Of a stretch of DNA of 64,000 bases, positions 59,132-64,000 are shown one piece after another. Origin of the DNA: Parabacteroides sp. TM07-1AC. GTDB taxonomy: Bacteria > Bacteroidota > Bacteroidia > Bacteroidales > Tannerellaceae. The position numbers were made by a program, and so were the translations under genes. The stretch is taken from contig NZ_QUKD01000016.1 of NCBI RefSeq assembly GCF_003480915.1, forward strand, positions 1 through 64,000, read 5' to 3'. Under the pieces are notes generated by a model, which was not told the origin of the DNA, searched no databases, and saw only the letters and a program-made list of their open reading frames with translations. Numbering within the stretch: the stretch's first letter is position 1; every line of letters starts with the position of its first letter.

Positions 59132-59217
59132 CATCCGCTTTGCGCAATCTCTGTCGGGAAAAGGTAACCCGTTATATTGCGTTTCATTTAAAGTTACAAT
59201 TAAAAAGCTATAAAACA

Positions 59218-59565
59218 ATGGATTTAATTAAGATTGCAGAAGAAGCGTTTGCTACAAAGAAGGAATATCCTTCATTCAAGAGTGGTGACACTATTACAGT
59301 AGCTTACCGTATTAAAGAAGGTAACAAAGAACGTATCCAGCAGTACAGAGGCGTAGTGATCCGTATCTCAGGACATGGTGACAAAAAACGTTTTACTGTT
59401 CGTAAGATGTCTGAAAACGTTGGTGTAGAAAGAATTTTCCCGATCGAATCACCGTTTATCGAAAGCATCACTGTAAACAAGCTGGGTAAAGTACGCCGTG
59501 CTAAATTGTATTACCTGCGTGCTCTTACAGGTAAGAAAGCAAGAATCAAAGAAAGAAGATTCTAA
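59218..59565 (+). CDS. rplS: 50S ribosomal protein L19
   Basis: 115 residues from ATG 59218 ([20 protein letters not shown]). The longer in-frame version from 59140 has no L19 homology in its first 26 residues. Core [19 protein letters not shown] and [15 protein letters not shown]. At the 30S-50S interface. Unlike in E. coli, rpsP-rimM-trmD do not precede it. Confidence 0.96.
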   Translation: MDLIKIAEEAFATKKEYPSFKSGDTITVAYRIKEGNKERIQQYRGVVIRISGHGDKKRFTVRKMSENVGVERIFPIESPFIESITVNKLGKVRRAKLYYLRALTGKKARIKERRF

Positions 59566-59590
59566 TCCGTTTGGATTTAATTGCCATACA

Positions 59591-59625
59591 AAAAAGCCAT
59601 CCGATTTATTTCGGGTGGCTTTTTT
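59591..59625 (+). terminator. Terminator after rplS
   Basis: AAAAAGCCATCCGA (59591-59604) pairs with TCGGGTGGCTTTTT (59611-59624), one G-T pair and a 6-nt loop. Confidence 0.9.
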
Positions 59626-59656
59626 GTTGTTTATGCGTTTTGTTTGTCAAAAGGAC

Positions 59657-59689
59657 GTTTCACCGATGTTTTTATCCGTTTCGTCGATC
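59657..59689 (+). promoter_or_regulatory. Phased direct repeats upstream of the histidine kinase
   Basis: GTTTCACCGAT (from 59657) and GTTTCGTCGAT (from 59678) are 21 bp apart, two helical turns. They match at 9 of 11 positions. They lie about 40-70 nt upstream of the predicted start. The same TTCACCGA core recurs at 61810-61817 and 61852-61859, so these are a candidate LytTR-domain binding site. Confidence 0.5.
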
Positions 59690-59716
59690 GAAATTCTCCA
59701 TATAAAAGGGGATCGC

Positions 59717-59724
59717 TATCTTTA
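59717..59724 (+). promoter_or_regulatory. -7-like box before the LytS-type kinase
   Basis: TATCTTTA, one mismatch to TAnnTTTG, with a weak ATTC at 59693-59696 as -33. It is 20 nt before ATG 59746. Confidence 0.35.
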
Positions 59725-59745
59725 CGTCCTATAAATGAATCCTGT

Positions 59746-60960
59746 ATGTTACGTTCCGGAAAGAGTGAGTTGTTGATTGGTTTTACGATATCGGTGTTAT
59801 TGACCCTTTTCGTTAATTTCCCGATGTTGATGCGTAGTTATGATTATGCAGTAAATGTGGCGAACGATAAATATATGATGGCACCGCCAATGCTGTTGCA
59901 TGGTTCTTTCTTTTATTTCCCTCTGATTTGGTTTTTCTTGTTTGCCTTTATCCTTTTTATGGTCAATGTGCAAATGTATAAGGTCGGCGATCAGTTGCTG
60001 AAACTGAAAGAATATAAGGTCGTATTGTTTGCCGGTGGAGTCAGTTTTCTTGTCGGGTTGGGGCTTCTGACTGTTTATCCGTTTGCCCAGCAAGAGTTTT
60101 TTGCCCAGGACATGGAGATACGGGAATTTGTGATAAAGGATATTCCTGATGTGAAGAAATCGCCTTCCGATAAAATAATTCCGGGATATGGACGCCCTGT
60201 AACAAAGGCAAGAGAGCGGCATGAGGCTGTTTCGATTAGCCGGATGACAGCTCCTCCTTTCTTTTTCCATCCGCAACTTACGGAACACTTGTTTGTGTTA
60301 TTGACCGTACTTCTGAGTGTCCTCCTGATTCGTTTGCTCAGTGGCAAGCAGCAGATGATGCTGGAATACGAACAGTTGAAAACGGAAAAGCTGCAAACTT
60401 CATACAATGCCCTGATGGGGCAGATCAATCCTCATTTCTTCTTTAACTCGCTCAATGGTCTTAACTCGCTGATACGTAATGGTGAAAAGGAACAAACACT
60501 GACTTATCTGGATGAACTGTCGAATGTATTCCGCTATATCCTGCAAAGCAATAAAAAGGAAATGGTTACACTGGCGGAAGAACTGCAGTTTGTAAAAGCC
60601 TATACATATTTGCTGGGAGTGCGTTATGAAGGCAAGCTGTTTTTTTCCATACAGGCGGAACCAGCGCTGCTGTTTTTGTCGTTGCCTATCCTGAGCGTAT
60701 TGCCGTTGATTGAAAATGCAGTGAAACATAATGTGATCAGTAAGCAGTATCCGTTGCAAATCGACATTTATACTACAAGGGAGAACATGTTGGTGGTCTC
60801 CAACAAAGTTCAGCCGAAAGTAGAGGAGGGACACAGCAGCGGCATCGGCTTAAAGAATCTATGGGGCCGTTACCGTCTGTTGACCGGTAAGGATATCAAT
60901 ATCTCCAACCGGAAAGAGTATTTCAAAGTCTCTCTCCCTTTATCGAATATGCCGGTATGA
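59746..60960 (+). CDS. LytS-type sensor histidine kinase (His_kinase family)
   Basis: 404 residues from ATG 59746 (MLRSGKSELLIGFTIS); the earlier in-frame start would run through the rplS terminator. Four membrane spans in the first ~200 residues, with a periplasmic loop. The cytosolic His_kinase domain has the phospho-acceptor His230 in QINPHFFFNSLN, an N-box (PLIENAVKHN) and a G-box (SSGIGLKNLWGRY). Pairs with the LytTR regulator 35 nt downstream. Confidence 0.88.
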   Translation: MLRSGKSELLIGFTISVLLTLFVNFPMLMRSYDYAVNVANDKYMMAPPMLLHGSFFYFPLIWFFLFAFILFMVNVQMYKVGDQLLKLKEYKVVLFAGGVSFLVGLGLLTVYPFAQQEFFAQDMEIREFVIKDIPDVKKSPSDKIIPGYGRPVTKARERHEAVSISRMTAPPFFFHPQLTEHLFVLLTVLLSVLLIRLLSGKQQMMLEYEQLKTEKLQTSYNALMGQINPHFFFNSLNGLNSLIRNGEKEQTLTYLDELSNVFRYILQSNKKEMVTLAEELQFVKAYTYLLGVRYEGKLFFSIQAEPALLFLSLPILSVLPLIENAVKHNVISKQYPLQIDIYTTRENMLVVSNKVQPKVEEGHSSGIGLKNLWGRYRLLTGKDINISNRKEYFKVSLPLSNMPV

Positions 60961-60995
60961 ATAAGAACCCATTTTCATGAACCAAACTAAATAGT

Positions 60996-61754
60996 ATGAA
61001 TGCAGTAATAATAGAAGATGAAACGGCTGCGGTAAGCACCCTGAAAGCGATATTGGCACAAAACTCTATGATCCCGGTAGATGTCATCGCAGAGTTGGAA
61101 AGTATAGAAGAAAGTGTGGCTTATTTCCGTATGGCTCCTCAGCCGGATATCATTTTTATGGATATCCATCTGGCGGACGGCTCCGCTTTTAAAATATTTG
61201 AGCAGGTAGAGATCGAAGCTCCGGTTATCTTTACAACCGCTTATGATGAGTATGCATTGCAGGCTTTCCAGGTCAGCAGCATCGATTATTTGCTGAAACC
61301 TGTTACGCTTGCTTCCCTGGAACGGGCATTGGGTAAACTCCGCCTGTTCAGTCCGGAGGAACGTCTGGCCCATATCCGGCAGACCAATGATGCGATACAA
61401 AGCCGCCATGTTATCAAGAGCCTGCTTATCATGCTTTCTGACAAGTTCTATCCTTTGCAGGTAGAAGATATTCAGTTTTTCTATACGACAAACGAAAAGG
61501 TGACGGCTTATACAGCCGATGGTAAACAGCATCCGGTAGACCGTACATTGGACACCTTGACCGACCAGCTCGACGGTCGGCTTTTCTTCCGTGCAAACCG
61601 CCAGTTTATCATCTCCCGGAAAGCAATCAAAGACATCGACTTATGGTTCGGCAGCCGTTTGTCAGTCAACCTCACCCTGCCTATTCCCGAACGCATTATT
61701 ATCAGCAAGACAAAGACTCCGGTTTTCAAGAAGTGGATACTTATGGAAGAGTGA
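60996..61754 (+). CDS. LytTR-family response regulator
   Basis: 252 residues. Receiver domain: acidic pair EDE (7-9), phospho-acceptor Asp56 (IIFMDIHL) and Lys in YLLKPVT. LytTR DNA-binding domain in about residues 140-245 (FFYTTNEKVTAYTADGKQ ... RQFIISRKAIKDI). With the upstream kinase it forms a two-component pair of the LytS/LytT type. Confidence 0.9.
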   Translation: MNAVIIEDETAAVSTLKAILAQNSMIPVDVIAELESIEESVAYFRMAPQPDIIFMDIHLADGSAFKIFEQVEIEAPVIFTTAYDEYALQAFQVSSIDYLLKPVTLASLERALGKLRLFSPEERLAHIRQTNDAIQSRHVIKSLLIMLSDKFYPLQVEDIQFFYTTNEKVTAYTADGKQHPVDRTLDTLTDQLDGRLFFRANRQFIISRKAIKDIDLWFGSRLSVNLTLPIPERIIISKTKTPVFKKWILMEE

Positions 61755-61808
61755 ACAGACGAAATACTGCATCATTCGGTCAAGTTTTTTCGCCCCGCCC
61801 TTTAGGCG

Positions 61809-61859
61809 GTTCACCGACTAAGTTGTACCATTGATCGCCCCTTAACCTTTGTTCACCGA
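61809..61859 (+). promoter_or_regulatory. TTCACCGA direct repeats before the stand-alone LytTR gene
   Basis: GTTCACCGA occurs at 61809-61817 and again at 61851-61859, 42 bp apart. A degenerate third unit is in phase between them (ATTGATCGC, 61830-61838). CCGCC-CTTTA-GGCGG forms a hairpin at 61795-61809. A TTTG lies at 61848-61851. The same core is upstream of the kinase gene. Likely LytTR binding sites, not tested. Confidence 0.5.
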
Positions 61860-61903
61860 AGTTTCTTATTTATTTGTAGTGTAAATTTAAAAGATACGGA
61901 ACT

Positions 61904-62341
61904 ATGTTGAAATGTATTACTTTCGATGGGGATGCTTCTACGTTGAACGCCTTGATGGGCTATTTTGAGAAGTTGGATAAAGCATTGGCTGATGTGCATG
62001 ATGTATTGCACAGGGAACAAACCGAGCAACCTGTTTTTGTTCGGGAAGGAAGTAAGATCATTCGTCTTTGCAAGGAAGAAATCCTTTTCCTGGAGGGCTA
62101 TGGAGATTATGTAAAGATTCACCGTACCACAGGCAAGCCGCTCCTGTCGCAGGTAAGCCTGAAACGTTTTGAAGAAAATCTCGCGGACGGTTTGTTCTGC
62201 CGCGTGCACCGTTCGTATATCGTTTCCCTCGCCCATATCAGTTATATCGAGCGGAAACGGATACGTATCGGCGATGAACTGATACCGATCAGCGATTCCT
62301 ACCTGCCGACACTTATGGGGCGGTTGGCATTGCAGGAATAG
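61904..62341 (+). CDS. Stand-alone LytTR DNA-binding protein
   Basis: 145 residues with a short N-terminal segment (about 45 residues, coiled-coil-like) in place of a receiver, then a LytTR domain (VFVREGSKIIRLCKEEILFLEGYGDYVKI ... RVHRSYIVSLAHISYIERKRIRI). With no phospho-acceptor it may be controlled by partner binding or by amount. It is downstream of the two-component pair with its own promoter-like region. Confidence 0.85.
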   Translation: MLKCITFDGDASTLNALMGYFEKLDKALADVHDVLHREQTEQPVFVREGSKIIRLCKEEILFLEGYGDYVKIHRTTGKPLLSQVSLKRFEENLADGLFCRVHRSYIVSLAHISYIERKRIRIGDELIPISDSYLPTLMGRLALQE

Positions 62342-62443
62342 GGGATCGGTTTCGGATAACTAAAAAGATTCTATAAAAATGTAATTTGAGAAACAATGCC
62401 GTAATCAGGTCTGTTTGGATGAAAATTAAAAAACAAATAGACT

Positions 62444-63490
62444 ATGAATTACGGCATTAGTGTTCTGTTCAGGGCGATACCATTGTTGATGGCCCTGTTT
62501 TGTTTCGGTTATGGGTGGTTCGTCCTGGCCTATGGGACAGACCCGAGCCGGTTTGTTGCAGGTCCGGTAGTATTCTCGTTGGGGATGATCTGTATCGCCC
62601 TGTTTTCGACTGCGGCAACGATCATCCGGCAGATCATCCATACGTTTGGGGAAATAAGTCGGTATGCACTTCCGGTACTGGGTTATTTATCCGCCCTCCT
62701 GACCGTGATAGCAGGTATCTGCATCATGAGGTCGCCCGATGCATCATCGTTTGTTGCCGGTCATGTGATTTGCGGAGTGGGATTGATCACTGCCTGTGTC
62801 TCTACAACGGCTACTTCTTCCACCCGGTTTACGATGATTACCGTCAATGCGAAAAAGACGGACCACGATGTGCCGCCCGAAGCGTTTACCCGTGCACAGG
62901 GACTGACCCTGATCGCTATTGCCGGATTGATTGCACTGGTTGCCTGGGTATGGGCTTTTTACCTGTTGGCCAACAGCGATTGTGGGTCGGAATATTTTGT
63001 AGCGGGACATGTCATGATCGGTCTGGCTTGTATCTGTACCAGTCTGATAGCTTTGGTTGCAACGATTGCCCGGCAGATCCGGAATATATTTACTCCAACG
63101 GAACGGGAGTTCTGGCCTGTGATGGTATTGGTCATGGGAAGTATTTGTGTGGTTTGGGGTATCATCCTGATTTTGGCCACCGCCAATCCGGCAAACGGAG
63201 CGACTGGTTATATAATGATAGGGTTGGGACTGGTCTGCTACAGTATATCCAGTAAAGTGATCTTACTGTCGAAGATATGGAGGCATGAATTTAAATTATC
63301 CAACCGTATCCCGCTGATACCTATTTTTACGGCGTTGACTTGTTTGTTCCTCTCCGCTTTTTTATTTGAACTGGGGTCGGCTCATGCTTACTATTTCATT
63401 CCGGCACGTGTATTGGCTGGCTTGGGAGGTATTTGCTTTACCTTATTCTCGATTGTCAGCATTCTGGAAAGCGGGACGTCTTCGAAGTAA
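62444..63490 (+). CDS. YhiM/DUF2776-family inner-membrane protein
   Basis: 348 residues with about ten membrane spans. The repeated FVAGHVxxGxGLI units and the C-terminal YFIPARVLAGLGGICFTLFSI match E. coli YhiM (DUF2776), which has been linked to acid resistance. The match is recognised from memory of the family. No partner gene is adjacent; the LytTR protein upstream could regulate it. Confidence 0.8.
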   Translation: MNYGISVLFRAIPLLMALFCFGYGWFVLAYGTDPSRFVAGPVVFSLGMICIALFSTAATIIRQIIHTFGEISRYALPVLGYLSALLTVIAGICIMRSPDASSFVAGHVICGVGLITACVSTTATSSTRFTMITVNAKKTDHDVPPEAFTRAQGLTLIAIAGLIALVAWVWAFYLLANSDCGSEYFVAGHVMIGLACICTSLIALVATIARQIRNIFTPTEREFWPVMVLVMGSICVVWGIILILATANPANGATGYIMIGLGLVCYSISSKVILLSKIWRHEFKLSNRIPLIPIFTALTCLFLSAFLFELGSAHAYYFIPARVLAGLGGICFTLFSIVSILESGTSSK

Positions 63491-63526
63491 TAATATCATT
63501 GGTCCAGCACTGTAGTGTTAGCCCTA

Positions 63527-63589
63527 TTATCACAGGCATGCTGGATCAGTGACTCTACTGTCTCAGGATCAGGAGTATCCCTGTGATAA
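63527..63589. repeat. Inverted repeat between convergent genes
   Basis: TTATCACAGG (63527-63536) and CCTGTGATAA (63580-63589) are perfect 10-bp arms around a 43-nt centre that itself contains a small CAGT-ACTG stem. It may be a bidirectional terminator or a small element end; there is no T run. Confidence 0.4.
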
Positions 63590-63590
63590 A

Positions 63591-64000
63591 TTACAACTTC
63601 AACTTATAGAACAACTCGCTCAATGTGTACGAAACCGTTACCCCAAAGGCATCCCGCCCGAATACATTATTTTTCAACTTCGTGCGGTCATAATAAATAG
63701 CGGCATTGATACGACCGTTTATTACCGGTAAGCCCATTCCGGCACTTAGTCGGTAAGAATAACCTGTTTGCCCGCTGATCTGTAGGTAAGGAGTTGACAA
63801 ATTTATGCCGGCTTTGTAGGTGATCCGTTTCCAATAACTTCCCGAGGTATACCCGTTGGGGAAATAACTGACCCCCATCTTTAATTCATGCGAATCTTTG
63901 AACTTTACCCGGCTGTCACCTGATGAAAGGCTGCTGTATTGATGTAAATTATAATCGATGGCATATGTCCATTGCTTATAAATCAACGAACCACCCACTC
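63591..64000 (-). CDS. Outer-membrane beta-barrel protein, C-terminal part (cut by window)
   Basis: At least 136 residues visible, reading from the window edge to TAA at 63591-63593. Amphipathic strands (SYWKRITYKAGINLS, YSYRLSAGMGLPV, INAAIYYDRTKL, FGVTVSYTLSELFYKLKL) are a typical barrel end, resembling FadL/OmpP1-like porins of Bacteroidota. The N-terminus is outside the window. The exact family is not certain. Confidence 0.7.
   Translation of the reverse strand, partial: VGGSLIYKQWTYAIDYNLHQYSSLSSGDSRVKFKDSHELKMGVSYFPNGYTSGSYWKRITYKAGINLSTPYLQISGQTGYSYRLSAGMGLPVINGRINAAIYYDRTKLKNNVFGRDAFGVTVSYTLSELFYKLKL

Noticed and set aside
59140..59217. Longer start for L19
   Set aside because: The predicted promoter puts the start site near 59138, and the first 26 residues have no L19 similarity.
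59581..59745. Longer start for the LytS-type kinase
   Set aside because: It would include the rplS terminator and the repeat region; ATG 59746 starts directly before the first membrane span.

Overview
The window is chromosomal DNA of a gut-type Bacteroidota, order Bacteroidales, most likely Parabacteroides or a close relative (the genus is inference). The evidence is TTTG/TAnnTTTG promoters, mostly weak Shine-Dalgarno sites, the gene order of the ribosomal cluster, zinc-free variants of S14, S4 and L36, an ExbB-ExbD-ExbD-TonB operon, DUF5128 propeller lipoproteins, BspA-type repeats and a type IX secretion tail. No rRNA, tRNA, CRISPR array or complete insertion sequence was seen.

Layout. 1-6.9 kb is accessory: the end of an unknown gene, an HU-like protein, a three-gene set that looks like a phage lysis cassette (two-TM holin-like protein, M15 peptidase, lipoprotein with a C-terminal membrane anchor), two paralogous six-bladed propeller proteins, a DUF3791-DUF3990-DUF3791 cassette (putative ADP-ribosyltransferase) and a BspA-type leucine-rich-repeat protein. 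7-9 kb holds lptB, a CPBP membrane protease and an RRM RNA-binding protein. 9.3-16.7 kb holds tig, clpP, clpX, recQ and guaB. 16.8-24.5 kb is one outer-membrane biogenesis run: a two-parvulin chaperone, a lipoprotein, SurA, an OstA/LptA-like protein and a small anchored protein, ending in mutL. 24.6-25.6 kb has a second HU-like gene beside the truncated end of a VapE/VirE-like (DUF3874) gene.

26-44 kb is the str-S10-spc-alpha ribosomal supercluster from rpsL to rplQ in one direction, with fusA, secY, map, infA and rpoA. rpoBC is not directly upstream and tuf is absent. 44-49.7 kb (minus strand) is a Ton energising operon followed by a PstS-like lipoprotein and a TPR protein. 49.8-59 kb holds a small secreted protein, enolase, a Lys-C-like secreted protease with a type IX tail, a HisC/CobD-like aminotransferase and a NagZ-beta-lactamase-type fusion. 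59.2-63.5 kb holds rplS, a LytS-type kinase, a LytTR response regulator, a stand-alone LytTR protein and a YhiM/DUF2776 membrane protein. The window ends inside an outer-membrane protein.

The points most worth following are the lysis-like cassette with its u-spanin-like third gene, the DUF3791/DUF3990 cassette, and helically phased TTCACCGA repeats upstream of both LytTR transcription units. All functions are inferred from the sequence; no search was run.
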